Assembly (NCBI GenBank): GCA_017434985.1
Contig: JAFSFY010000057.1
Location: 35,682 to 99,681 of the forward strand
Direction: 5' to 3'
DNA length: 64,000 nt
Source of the DNA: Clostridia bacterium
GTDB lineage: Bacteria > Bacillota > Clostridia > Oscillospirales > Acutalibacteraceae
Program-made: the position numbers and the translations under genes
Part shown: in pieces, positions 1 through 7,983 of the stretch
Numbering within the stretch: the first letter of the stretch is position 1
Layout: every line of letters starts with the position of its first letter
The notes under the pieces: generated by a model
Seen by the model: the letters and a program-made list of their open reading frames with translations, nothing else
Told to the model about the DNA's origin: nothing
Database searches by the model: none

Positions 1-100
1 GTCCCAATTGATGCAACCATTCAGGGGCTTGTACCGTCGATTTTTTGCCGGCGGCATAAAAGGCGTCACCGTTACCGGCAGGACCAAATCGCGCTCTCAT
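1..100 (-). CDS. endonuclease IV-like TIM-barrel protein (5' fragment)
   Basis: Only the first 33 codons are inside the window; the gene runs off the left edge. The visible N-terminus begins MRARFGPAGNGDAFY and continues with a KKSTVQAPEWLHQLG-type segment. I recognise this as the opening of the AP-endonuclease-2/endonuclease IV-like TIM-barrel proteins common in Clostridia (strand 1, then the helix that precedes the DAYEYQ-type strand). Those relatives cleave abasic DNA or act as sugar-phosphate TIM barrels; which applies here cannot be told. Its ATG overlaps the stop of the preceding yqeG-like gene in an ATGA arrangement, so the two are probably translationally coupled. Confidence 0.7.
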   Translation of the reverse strand, partial: MRARFGPAGNGDAFYAAGKKSTVQAPEWLHQLG

Positions 101-594
101 TTCTTTCCCTCTTTTCGTTTATAAAAATATCGTTCCAACTTGCGTTTCAACGCTAAAATAGGTTTGCCTGTTTCGAGCAAAATGGGTTGCAGTTGTATAC
201 AAGGAACGCCACATAAATTCGCACCGAGAATATCGGTAAACACCTGATCACCGATGGCAACACATTCTTTGCGCTTAAGTCCCATCCGACGGGCGCCGCG
301 CAAAAAGCCGAACGGCAAGGGTTTACAAGACAGAGAGGTATGGCGCAAACCGATTCGTTTGGCAAACGGAGCAACACGCCATTCCCACGAATTGGAAACC
401 ACCGTCATCAAAAAACCGGCCTCTTGCATCGTGTGAAGCCACGCGGCCACATCGTCGCTCAAATATTGACTTCCGTGCGTAGTAAGGGTATTATCAACGT
501 CCAACAGCAACCCGCGCACACCCATATCGTGCAACAAATCGGGGGTAATATCCGTAATACGGTCACGATATACCGTCGGGTAAAACAGCGCCAT
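97..594 (-). CDS. yqeG: YqeG-family HAD phosphatase
   Basis: A 165-residue haloacid dehalogenase hydrolase of the YqeG (subfamily IIIA) type, cytosolic; in other organisms such proteins dephosphorylate phosphatidylglycerophosphate or unknown phosphate esters. The catalytic Asp motif is LLLDVDNTLTTHG; the SNS motif (TVVSNSWEWR), the Lys-containing CKPLPFGFLRGARRM segment and the GDQVFTDILGAN motif complete a HAD active site. An ATG six codons upstream is possible, but the one at 594 has GGAAAGGAG seven bases ahead, so I chose it. It lies downstream of rpsU after a terminator and overlaps the next gene by ATGA. Confidence 0.9.
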   Translation of the reverse strand: MALFYPTVYRDRITDITPDLLHDMGVRGLLLDVDNTLTTHGSQYLSDDVAAWLHTMQEAGFLMTVVSNSWEWRVAPFAKRIGLRHTSLSCKPLPFGFLRGARRMGLKRKECVAIGDQVFTDILGANLCGVPCIQLQPILLETGKPILALKRKLERYFYKRKEGKK

Positions 595-620
595 ACACGT
601 TCTCCTTTCCAAAATGATAA

Positions 621-645
621 AAAGCGGGCTTGTAGCCCGCTTTTT
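621..645 (-). terminator. intrinsic terminator after rpsU
   Basis: A 10-bp perfect stem (AAAGCGGGCT / AGCCCGCTTT) with a 3-nt loop, followed on the minus strand by a T run. It sits three bases past the rpsU stop and just before the yqeG ribosome-binding site. No separate promoter for yqeG is visible, so partial read-through is likely. Confidence 0.85.
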
Positions 646-647
646 AC

Positions 648-824
648 TTATTTGAACTTTCTCTTACGAGCAGCCTCAGACTTCTTCTTGCGACGAACAG
701 AAGGCTTCTCATAGTGTTCTCTTTTCCGAACTTCGGCCAGAACACCGGAGCGAGCACAAGACTTCTTCCAACGACGAAGAGCGCTATCCAAGGATTCGTT
801 CTCTTTAACTTTGACTTCAGACAT
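648..824 (-). CDS. rpsU: 30S ribosomal protein S21
   Basis: A 58-residue S21: [19 protein letters not shown], a central [21 protein letters not shown] stretch split across the usual conserved positions, and a Lys/Arg-rich tail. It is a late-assembling small-subunit protein near the anti-Shine-Dalgarno end of 16S rRNA. The start at 824 is set by the family N-terminus and a GGAGGGAGGG purine tract just upstream; the open frame extends further but that part is leader. It has its own promoter (879-907) and terminator (621-645), so it can be transcribed apart from the large operon upstream. Confidence 0.97.
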   Translation of the reverse strand: MSEVKVKENESLDSALRRWKKSCARSGVLAEVRKREHYEKPSVRRKKKSEAARKRKFK

Positions 825-878
825 TCCTATTCCCTCCCTCCGCCTGTCAGCAGGGGTAATTTTATTGGTAACTACGTT

Positions 879-907
879 ATTATACACTATGATTTGTCAC
901 TCGTCAA
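879..907 (-). promoter_or_regulatory. sigma-A promoter of rpsU
   Basis: On the minus strand, TTGACG, a 17-base spacer and a perfect TATAAT, placed between the leuS stop and rpsU, about 55 bases ahead of the rpsU start. Confidence 0.88.
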
Positions 908-925
908 GACCTTTTTGTAATTAAA

Positions 926-3346
926 TTACAAAGGTTTTACGACCAAGTTGACCAACTTGCGCGGAATGTACAACTCTTTCACGATTTGCTTGCCGTCAAG
1001 TTCAGCGGCAATTTTTTCTTGCGCTTTTGCCAAGGCAATCACATCGTCCGCCGCGGCATCCACCGCCACGTTGAGGCGGTCACGAATTTTACCGTTGACC
1101 TGCACCGCGATCTCCACCGTGCTTTCCTCACACTTGTTCGGGTCAAACGTCGGCCACGGACGATGATCCAACGTGCCTTCGTAACCAAACATTTCCCACA
1201 ATTCTTCGGTCATATGGGGCGCAAACGGATTGAGAAGTTGGAGCAAAATCGCATATTCCGCACGGGTAACACCGCCGGCCGCACTCAAATCGTTGAGCAA
1301 CGCCATCATCGCGGCGATCGCCGTATTAAATTTGAGGTTTTCGATATCGTCGCCGACCTTGCGGATGGTACGGTTGACCGAGATCTCCAAGGCGGGACGA
1401 ATCTCGTCGCTGTCGATCAATTGTTCACCGAGCATCCACACACGTTCCAAGAAACGCTGCGAACCGCGAATGCTGGAGCTGGACCACGGTGCGGCCTTTT
1501 CAAAGTCGCCGATAAACATCTCGTACAAACGCAACGTATCCGCACCGTAATCGTGCACGATCTCATCGGGGTTGACAACGTTGCCGCGAGATTTGGACAT
1601 CTTTTCGCCGTTTTCACCCAAAATCATACCGTGGCTGGTACGTTTGGCATAGGGTTCCGCCGTGGGAACTACGCCGATATCGTAAAGGAATTTGTGCCAG
1701 AAACGGCTATAGAGCAAGTGCAGCGTCGTATGTTCCATACCGCCGTTGTACCAATTGACGGGCATCCAATAATCCAAGGCTTCCTTCGAAGCGAGCGCAT
1801 TGTTGTTGTGCGGATCGCAGTAGCGCAAGAAGTACCAGGAAGAGCCCGCCCATTGCGGCATCGTATCGGTTTCGCGCTTCGCGGGGGCACCACATTTCGG
1901 GCAGGTGGTATTCACCCACTCGTCAATCGTCGCCAAAGGCGATTCGCCGTTATCGGTGGGTTCATAACTATCCACCATCGGCAATTTGACGGGAAGTTGA
2001 TCTTCCGGAACACCCACTTGACCGCAGTGCGGGCAGTGGACGATCGGGATCGGTTCACCCCAATAGCGTTGACGGGAGAACACCCAGTCACGCAATTTGA
2101 AGTTCACTTTGCTTTCGCCGATCCCCTCTTTTTCGAGGTGGGCGATGATAGCCGCTTTGGCTTCATCAACCGACAAACCGTTCAGGAAGCCGGAGTTGAC
2201 CATAATACCGGTCGCACAGTCGGTGAACGCTTCTTTTTCCACGTCACCGCCTTGCACAACTTCGATGATCGGCAGATCGAATTTCTTCGCAAATTCCCAG
2301 TCGCGAGTATCGTGCGCCGGCACCGCCATAATGGCACCCGTACCGTACGAGACCAACACGTAGTCGGAAATAAAGAGCGGTATCTCGCGACCGTTGACGG
2401 GGTTGATTCCCATCACACCGGACAAGCAAACGCCCGTTTTATCTTTGGCCACTTCCGTGCGTTCGAAATCGGATTTGCGCGACGCGGTTTCTTGATACGC
2501 GCGCACCTCGTCAACATTTTTGAGCACACCGTTATTGATCCAAGTTTCGAGCAGAGGATGTTCGGGCGACATCACCATATAGGTCGCACCAAACAGCGTA
2601 TCGGGACGGGTGGTATAAACGACCACATCGTCGCCCGCCGTCGTTTTAAAGGTAACTTGCGCACCCGTGGAACGACCGATCCAGTTGATTTGTTGCGCTC
2701 TGACACGCTCAGGATAATCCACCAACGCCAAATCGTCGATCAAGCGTTGTGCATACGCGGTGATTTTGAGCATCCATTGGCTCTTCACCTTACGCACCAC
2801 TTCGCCACCGCAGCGCTCGCAAACACCGCCGACCACTTCCTCGTTAGCCAACACGCATTTGCAAGAAGTACACCAGTTGACCGCCATCTCTTTTTTATAG
2901 GCGAGACCTTTGTTGAAGAGTTGCAAGAAGATCCACTGCGTCCATTTGTAGTAATCGGGATCGGTGGTGTTGATCTCGCGCGTCCAGTCAAACGAAAGGC
3001 CGAGCGATTGCAGCTGCGATTTAAAACGCGCCACATTGTTTTTGGTAACCACTTCGGGATGAATGTGGTTTTTGATGGCAAAGTTTTCGGTGGGAAGACC
3101 AAACGCATCCCACCCCATCGGATACAACACGTTGTAGCCTTGCATACGGCGTTTACGCGATACCACGTCAAGTGCCGTGTAGGAGCGCGGATGGCCAACG
3201 TGTAATCCTTGACCGGAAGGATACGGGAATTCTACCAACGCGAAATAGGCAGGTTTGTCAAACCCGTCTTCCGCTGCAAAGGTGTTTTCCGTTTCCCATT
3301 TGTGTTGCCATTTCTTTTCGATTTCTGCTGCATTATACTTTTTCAT
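926..3346 (-). CDS. leuS: leucyl-tRNA synthetase
   Basis: An 806-residue class I synthetase that charges tRNA-Leu. Visible are the HVGH signature (residues 49-52), the KMSKS loop ([17 protein letters not shown]), a CP1 editing domain ([14 protein letters not shown] and [18 protein letters not shown]) and two cysteine pairs (CTSCKC with CERCGG, CPHCG with CPKCG) that probably bind zinc. Length and order fit bacterial LeuRS. I start at the ATG of [13 protein letters not shown], which overlaps the rsfS end by 14 bases; two ATGs lie 3 and 5 codons upstream. The stop lies in an AT-rich palindrome (about 914-937) that lacks a T run, so it is a poor terminator. Confidence 0.97.
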   Translation of the reverse strand: MKKYNAAEIEKKWQHKWETENTFAAEDGFDKPAYFALVEFPYPSGQGLHVGHPRSYTALDVVSRKRRMQGYNVLYPMGWDAFGLPTENFAIKNHIHPEVVTKNNVARFKSQLQSLGLSFDWTREINTTDPDYYKWTQWIFLQLFNKGLAYKKEMAVNWCTSCKCVLANEEVVGGVCERCGGEVVRKVKSQWMLKITAYAQRLIDDLALVDYPERVRAQQINWIGRSTGAQVTFKTTAGDDVVVYTTRPDTLFGATYMVMSPEHPLLETWINNGVLKNVDEVRAYQETASRKSDFERTEVAKDKTGVCLSGVMGINPVNGREIPLFISDYVLVSYGTGAIMAVPAHDTRDWEFAKKFDLPIIEVVQGGDVEKEAFTDCATGIMVNSGFLNGLSVDEAKAAIIAHLEKEGIGESKVNFKLRDWVFSRQRYWGEPIPIVHCPHCGQVGVPEDQLPVKLPMVDSYEPTDNGESPLATIDEWVNTTCPKCGAPAKRETDTMPQWAGSSWYFLRYCDPHNNNALASKEALDYWMPVNWYNGGMEHTTLHLLYSRFWHKFLYDIGVVPTAEPYAKRTSHGMILGENGEKMSKSRGNVVNPDEIVHDYGADTLRLYEMFIGDFEKAAPWSSSSIRGSQRFLERVWMLGEQLIDSDEIRPALEISVNRTIRKVGDDIENLKFNTAIAAMMALLNDLSAAGGVTRAEYAILLQLLNPFAPHMTEELWEMFGYEGTLDHRPWPTFDPNKCEESTVEIAVQVNGKIRDRLNVAVDAAADDVIALAKAQEKIAAELDGKQIVKELYIPRKLVNLVVKPL

Positions 3347-3713
3347 GATTGTCATCCCCATTGTCCAAAAAAGTCAATAACTCTACTTCCTCGGCATCCT
3401 GCCAAAGACGTTCCAAATCGTAAAAACTACGCGTGTTTTCTTGGAAGATATGCACCACGACCGAGCCGTAGTCCAAAAGCGTCCATTGCGCCGTTTGATA
3501 CCCTTCGATGCGCAACGGGTTTACCCCTTGTTGACCGAGTTCGAACTCTACGTAATCCGCCAAGGCGCGTACTTGCGTGGAAGACGTACCGCCCGCAATA
3601 ACAAAGTAATCCGCCAAAGACGAGACTTCGGTCACCCGCAATATCTTGATGTCTGCCGCTTTGTGTTTATCCAGCGAACACACCAAATTTTTCAACAATA
3701 TTTCGCGTTCCAT
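3333..3713 (-). CDS. rsfS: ribosome silencing factor RsfS
   Basis: A 126-residue member of the RsfS/Iojap family, which binds L14 on the large subunit and blocks joining with the 30S subunit when nutrients are short. Family hallmarks are [10 protein letters not shown], the [23 protein letters not shown] block, and the [15 protein letters not shown] segment near the end. The ATG follows the stop of the LCP gene by one base, and its end overlaps leuS, so it sits in the usual Clostridial order nadD-yqeK-LCP-rsfS. Confidence 0.96.
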   Translation of the reverse strand: MEREILLKNLVCSLDKHKAADIKILRVTEVSSLADYFVIAGGTSSTQVRALADYVEFELGQQGVNPLRIEGYQTAQWTLLDYGSVVVHIFQENTRSFYDLERLWQDAEEVELLTFLDNGDDNHEKV

Positions 3714-3714
3714 A

Positions 3715-4947
3715 TCATCCTGCTTTCTTTGTGGTGGTTGTCGTCTTGGAGGAAGTGGTAGTGGTCGTCGCAGAAGTGACTTCCGCTTTTCCGCTTTGTT
3801 CCACGACCAGCTCGGAAAGAACTTGCAGATGAACGTCCGCCTCTACATTTTGCACCAATTCGGTAACCAACAAGTCCGATTCAACGATCGTCTCACCATA
3901 CGGGTTGAAATACGCATTCAGTTGCGCCACCAGCGAGGCACGACCGATCGAGTAGTAGGACTGCGAACTGTGAGAAGTGGCTTTGCCTGCCAACAGTTGC
4001 ACCGTCATATCCGCCGGTTTCACGTTCGCCAGATCCAGTACCAACTTGATCATATCCGCCGTCGCCAACTCACCACTGACACGAATGGGCGTGGAACCGC
4101 GCATCACGGGACCAAGCGAATCGTTGAGCAACTGCTCTTCGTTTTGTGCACACAGGCGTTGGAACAACGCTAAAAACACCTTGCGTTGACGCAAAATGCG
4201 GTTCACGTCGCCTTGTACGCCTTTGTCACGCTTGAGCACGTATTGCAGTGCGGCTTCACCGTCCAGCGTGCGAACGCCTTTCGCATAGGTCGTCTCCCCT
4301 ACTTTGAGGGACGATTCCAAATCCACGTCCAAACCGCCGAGGAGATTAACGAGTTTGACAAAGCCGGCTTGCGGAATCATAAAATACTGATCCACGGGCA
4401 TCGCAAACTGTTCGTTGAAGACGGAAATCAGGTTATACGACGCCGAACCCGTCCGTTGACTGACGGTGTGCCCCGCTTTTTTGTGATCTTCAATTTCCGC
4501 CTTAAAAATGCGTTTTCCTTCGAAATCACACCAATCGAGCGGTGCGGGATTTCCCCACACGAGACCCGCCTTTTTCACCGACCACAAATCACTTTCACCC
4601 AAATAGGTATCCTGCGGGACTTCCATAATGTTAAGGGTGTTTTTCTTTTTGTCATGGCAGATAAACATGAGGGCTTCGGTAGCCGACGTCTCGTCTTCAC
4701 CAAGCAGACCGACAACGTAATACGCCACTTTGTTCTGCAAGGCAGACGGCGTGGTATCGTATTTATTGAGATCGGACTGTGTCTTGTCTTTTTCGCCGGA
4801 GCCCGCCGTCAACACTTGTACCAAAATAAAGACAAGTATCGCAAACAAGACCAAAAAGATCGAGGCCGCAATGGTGATGATCTGCCGACCCTGTTTTTTC
4901 TTTCGTTTTTGGGTACCGACTGTTTTTTTGCGTCTGTCCTTAGCCAT
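3715..4947 (-). CDS. LytR-CpsA-Psr (LCP) family protein
   Basis: A 410-residue membrane protein: Lys/Arg-rich cytosolic start, one transmembrane helix at about residues 23-46, an extracellular LCP domain (roughly 75-280), then a C-terminal extension ending in a low-complexity Thr/Ser/Lys tail. LCP enzymes transfer teichoic-acid-like polymers or other glycans from lipid carriers to peptidoglycan; the exact substrate here is unknown. Domain support includes PQDTYLG, the GGLDVDLES segment, the GVRTLDGEAALQYVLKR block and the Arg-rich RILRQRKV helix. It overlaps the nadD-yqeK stop by one base. The Thr-rich tail probably spans or lies on the wall. Confidence 0.88.
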   Translation of the reverse strand: MAKDRRKKTVGTQKRKKKQGRQIITIAASIFLVLFAILVFILVQVLTAGSGEKDKTQSDLNKYDTTPSALQNKVAYYVVGLLGEDETSATEALMFICHDKKKNTLNIMEVPQDTYLGESDLWSVKKAGLVWGNPAPLDWCDFEGKRIFKAEIEDHKKAGHTVSQRTGSASYNLISVFNEQFAMPVDQYFMIPQAGFVKLVNLLGGLDVDLESSLKVGETTYAKGVRTLDGEAALQYVLKRDKGVQGDVNRILRQRKVFLALFQRLCAQNEEQLLNDSLGPVMRGSTPIRVSGELATADMIKLVLDLANVKPADMTVQLLAGKATSHSSQSYYSIGRASLVAQLNAYFNPYGETIVESDLLVTELVQNVEADVHLQVLSELVVEQSGKAEVTSATTTTTSSKTTTTTKKAG

Positions 4948-6134
4948 TATTCGCGCTCCAACCTTTCTAAAATATCGTCATAACACGCCGTGGTGTCGGG
5001 ATGCACGGTCAAACCGGAAGCCTGAAGATCTTCAATGGTGTAGGCAGCCGCATACTCCATTGCTTTCAAGAGATCACGATCGGTCAATTCGCGCAAAACA
5101 TCCACATCGGGATAATCACGGTCGGCCGAAGTGAAATCCGCCAAATACAAGATCATTTCCAACAGCGACATACCGGCGCGCCCTGTCGTATGATAGCGCA
5201 CGGCGTTCAAGATATCTTCATCATGAATGCCGAGAATATGCTCAATAAACACAGCGCCGGCACGTGCGTGCCACAGTTTCGGCGAGTTTTTTTCAACATC
5301 GTCTAACAGTATATCAAAGTCTTGTAAGATTTGCAACTGCGAATCGCCCGCAGTATCTTTCAAAATATCGTGCAGCAATCCTGCCGTATACGCCTTTTCA
5401 GCGTCGGCACCGTATCTTTGCGCCAATTCACGCGCTTTATCGGCAACCGCCAACGAATGGCGAAAACGTTTCGGCGTTAATCGTCCGCGAATAATATCGA
5501 TGTATTGCTCATAAACGTTGCGATAGTGTTTATGGGCGGTGTACACCTCGTGCTGCGCAATGTATTGTTCTACAGCGGGCGGGACCCACTGCGTAATGGA
5601 TTCACCTGCGGCCGCCCGTGCACGAATGTCGGTGGAGGAAATACGAGGCGTTTGGATATTTTCCACTCGGCAACGCGCGCCCTGCTCTTCCAACTGCGCG
5701 GCATACGCTTGCAGTTGTTCCATCGTCACGTCGTCACGCGGAACCGTGCACAGCACCGCCATTTTGGCAATATCGGCAAACCGATACCACGTTCCCAAGG
5801 TGAGAAACATATCCGCACCGACGAACAAATACAACTGTGCGTCGGGGTATCGTCCCTGTAACGCTTCCAAGGTGAGTACCGTAAAGCTGACCCCGCGGCG
5901 ATTCACTTCCCATTCAGAAACCGTCATTCGCTCGTAGGGCTCGCACGCCAAACGACACATCGCCACCCGATCGACAGCCGATGCCAGGTCGGGTTTGATC
6001 TTATGAGGCGGCACAAACGTCGGCATTAGAATTACCAAATCCAACGCCAACCGTTTTCCCAATTCATCGGCCAATATCAAGTGACCGTTGTGGATGGGAT
6101 CGAACGTCCCACCAAATACGCCAATCTTTTTCAT
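4947..6134 (-). CDS. nadD: NadD-YqeK fusion: nicotinate-nucleotide adenylyltransferase and HD-domain Ap4A hydrolase-like protein
   Basis: One open frame of 395 residues carries two enzymes usually encoded separately. Residues 1 to about 195 are NadD, which makes NaAD from nicotinate mononucleotide and ATP: GGTFDPIHNGHL holds the HxGH motif and PRISSTDIRARAA the ISSTxIR motif. Residues from about 210 on are a YqeK-type HD phosphohydrolase: RFRHSLAVADKA, AGLLHDILKD and RYHTTGRAGMSLLEM. YqeK of other Firmicutes splits Ap4A symmetrically into ADP. No stop or frame change separates the two halves, so the fusion is in the sequence as given. The start has only a poor ribosome-binding site, suggesting coupling to yhbY two bases upstream. 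Confidence 0.94.
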   Translation of the reverse strand: MKKIGVFGGTFDPIHNGHLILADELGKRLALDLVILMPTFVPPHKIKPDLASAVDRVAMCRLACEPYERMTVSEWEVNRRGVSFTVLTLEALQGRYPDAQLYLFVGADMFLTLGTWYRFADIAKMAVLCTVPRDDVTMEQLQAYAAQLEEQGARCRVENIQTPRISSTDIRARAAAGESITQWVPPAVEQYIAQHEVYTAHKHYRNVYEQYIDIIRGRLTPKRFRHSLAVADKARELAQRYGADAEKAYTAGLLHDILKDTAGDSQLQILQDFDILLDDVEKNSPKLWHARAGAVFIEHILGIHDEDILNAVRYHTTGRAGMSLLEMILYLADFTSADRDYPDVDVLRELTDRDLLKAMEYAAAYTIEDLQASGLTVHPDTTACYDDILERLERE

Positions 6135-6136
6135 GA

Positions 6137-6445
6137 TTACGAACGCGCGCGCGGCAACACGATTTGCGGTTCTTCTTCGTTGCGACGATACAACACGAAC
6201 ACCCGACCGATCACCTGTACCACGTCGGCATGAACCGCTTTGGCCAATTGCTCGGCAATCTCACGCGTGGTTTCGGGAGCGTTTTCGAGCACCTTGCCTT
6301 TCACCAACTCGCGTGCGGTCAGCGCATCGTCCGCTTGTTTTTCAATCGTTGCCGACAGACCGCCTTTTCCCACGTGCACGATCGGTTGCAACGGATTCGC
6401 CAAAGAGCGCAAATACGCGCGTTGTTTGCTTGTCATAGTTGTCAT
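6137..6445 (-). CDS. yhbY: YhbY-like CRM-domain RNA-binding protein
   Basis: A 102-residue single CRM-domain protein of the YhbY/YqeI family, associated with pre-50S particles in other bacteria. The conserved KQRAYLRSLANPLQPIVHVGKGGLS region is split around positions 7-31, followed by ALTARELVKGKVL and the IGRVFVLYRR strand. The first ATG overlaps the rdgB stop as ATGA; an alternative ATG three codons later is possible. It lies in the common Firmicute position just before nadD. Confidence 0.93.
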   Translation of the reverse strand: MTTMTSKQRAYLRSLANPLQPIVHVGKGGLSATIEKQADDALTARELVKGKVLENAPETTREIAEQLAKAVHADVVQVIGRVFVLYRRNEEEPQIVLPRARS

Positions 6446-7050
6446 CCCATTCTTGTCAATAATTCTTGTTTAAACAGTCGAAGCGCGTTGCCGCGATGAC
6501 TGATAGCATCTTTTTCTTCATCGGTCAATTGCGCGGCCGTTTTGTACGTACCGTCATCCTGTAACACGTAAAACAGCGGATCATAACCGAAACCTCTGTC
6601 TCCATGCTGTTCCGTGCCGACATAGCCGTGCATTTCGCCTTCCACCATAATGGCGGGCGCATTATCGGGAAACACACAGCAAACCGCACAGGCATAATGC
6701 GCCGTACGTTTCTCCCACGGCACACCGTCCATTTCGCGAAGCAACAACAAATTGCGCCCTTGATCGTCGCAATCGGGGCCGCCGTAGCGCGCGGAATACA
6801 CACCCGGAGCACCGTTAAGCGCGTCCACCACGATACCCGAATCGTCGGCAATGGCCGGAAGTCCGGTAGCTTTACAGGCGGATTCTGCTTTCAAAAACGC
6901 GTTTTCGGCAAACGTGGTTCCCGTTTCGTCCACTTCGGGAAGTTCGATTCCCAAATCGCGGTCGGTCACCGCTTCGATACCGAGCGGTTCCAAAATGCGC
7001 GAAAGTTCACGCAATTTTGCCACATTATGTGTTGCAATAATGTATTTCAT
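6442..7050 (-). CDS. rdgB: RdgB/HAM1 non-canonical purine NTP pyrophosphatase
   Basis: A 202-residue house-cleaning enzyme that hydrolyses (d)ITP and XTP to the monophosphate plus pyrophosphate, keeping them out of nucleic acids. Motifs seen: IIATHNVAKLRE, the ETGTTFAENAFLKA and ADDSGIVVDALNGAPGVYSAR blocks (the latter slightly apart), and GFGYDPLF followed by SHRGNAL. I start at the second ATG (7050), because GGAG lies seven bases before it, whereas it is almost adjacent to the first ATG at 7056. It overlaps yhbY by four bases. Confidence 0.95.
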   Translation of the reverse strand: MKYIIATHNVAKLRELSRILEPLGIEAVTDRDLGIELPEVDETGTTFAENAFLKAESACKATGLPAIADDSGIVVDALNGAPGVYSARYGGPDCDDQGRNLLLLREMDGVPWEKRTAHYACAVCCVFPDNAPAIMVEGEMHGYVGTEQHGDRGFGYDPLFYVLQDDGTYKTAAQLTDEEKDAISHRGNALRLFKQELLTRMG

Positions 7051-7052
7051 AC

Positions 7053-7961
7053 TCATTCTCCAAACAGCCCGTCGGCAAATTCGTCGGGATCAAAGGGTTG
7101 CAGATCGTCAATGCCCTCACCCACGCCGATAAATTTCACCGGCACGTCCAATTCTTTGCGAATGGTCAATACCACGCCGCCGCGCGCCGTACCGTCCAAC
7201 TTGGTAAGGATGATACCGGTAATCCCTGCAGCTGCACGGAACTCGCGCACTTGATTAACAGCGTTTTGTCCTGTCGTGGCATCAAGCACCAGCAACACTT
7301 CCCGATCCGCGTCGGGCAACTCGCGATCGATCACACGACTGATCTTCCCGAGTTCATCCATCAAATTCTTTTTGTTGTGCAAACGACCGGCCGTATCGCA
7401 GATCGCCACGTCGGCACCGCGCGCTTTGGCGGCCGCTAACGTATCAAACACCACCGCTGCCGGATCGGCACCTTGTGTGTGTTTGACGATCGGCGTATCG
7501 GTACGCTCGGCCCAAATTTCCAGCTGTTCGATGGCGGCGGCGCGGAACGTATCCGCCGCGCCGAGCACCACTTTTTTGCCTTGGCTCTTAAAGAGAGCCG
7601 CCATTTTCCCAATGGAAGTGGTCTTCCCCACACCGTTGACACCAATCACCAAAATTACCGACGGCGAGGTGGAAAGAGCCAATTCCTGACCCCCGCGCAG
7701 CATATCCGCCACCGTTTCGCGAAGTAGCTCGCGAATCTGCGAGGGATCGGTGATGCCACGTTCTTTGACCGTCTCACGCAATTGCGTGCAAATATCCTCG
7801 GCTGCCGTCACGCTGACGTCACCGGTAATCAAAATCTCTTCCAATTCTTCAAACAGTTCATCGTCGATCTTGGTGAACGAATGCAACAACGAGTTGACCG
7901 TCCCCATCAACGAGTCCCGCGTTTTTTTCAGGCCCTGTCCGATTTTACTGAAAAAGCCCAT
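7053..7961 (-). CDS. ftsY: signal recognition particle receptor FtsY
   Basis: A 302-residue SRP GTPase that receives the Ffh-ribosome complex at the membrane. It has an N domain (helical, residues 1-95) and a G domain with GVNGVGKTT (107-115), DTFRAAA (137-143), DTAGR and TKLDGTARGG, ending in the DDLQPFDPDEFADGLFG tail typical of FtsY. It lacks the long acidic A domain of Escherichia coli FtsY, as is usual in Firmicutes. It follows smc with a 22-base gap, a conserved smc-ftsY pairing. Confidence 0.97.
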   Translation of the reverse strand: MGFFSKIGQGLKKTRDSLMGTVNSLLHSFTKIDDELFEELEEILITGDVSVTAAEDICTQLRETVKERGITDPSQIRELLRETVADMLRGGQELALSTSPSVILVIGVNGVGKTTSIGKMAALFKSQGKKVVLGAADTFRAAAIEQLEIWAERTDTPIVKHTQGADPAAVVFDTLAAAKARGADVAICDTAGRLHNKKNLMDELGKISRVIDRELPDADREVLLVLDATTGQNAVNQVREFRAAAGITGIILTKLDGTARGGVVLTIRKELDVPVKFIGVGEGIDDLQPFDPDEFADGLFGE

Positions 7962-7983
7962 TCTGTTTCAACGCCTTTCTTTA

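Noticed and set aside
914..937. Palindrome at the leuS end as a terminator
   Set aside because: It is AT-rich, imperfect and lacks a T run; the rpsU promoter lies right after it.
986..3205. A 739-codon plus-strand frame opposite leuS
   Set aside because: It is the antisense shadow of a well-supported gene, with no family-like motifs or ribosome-binding site; the same holds for long antisense frames opposite pheT, smc and the aminotransferase.
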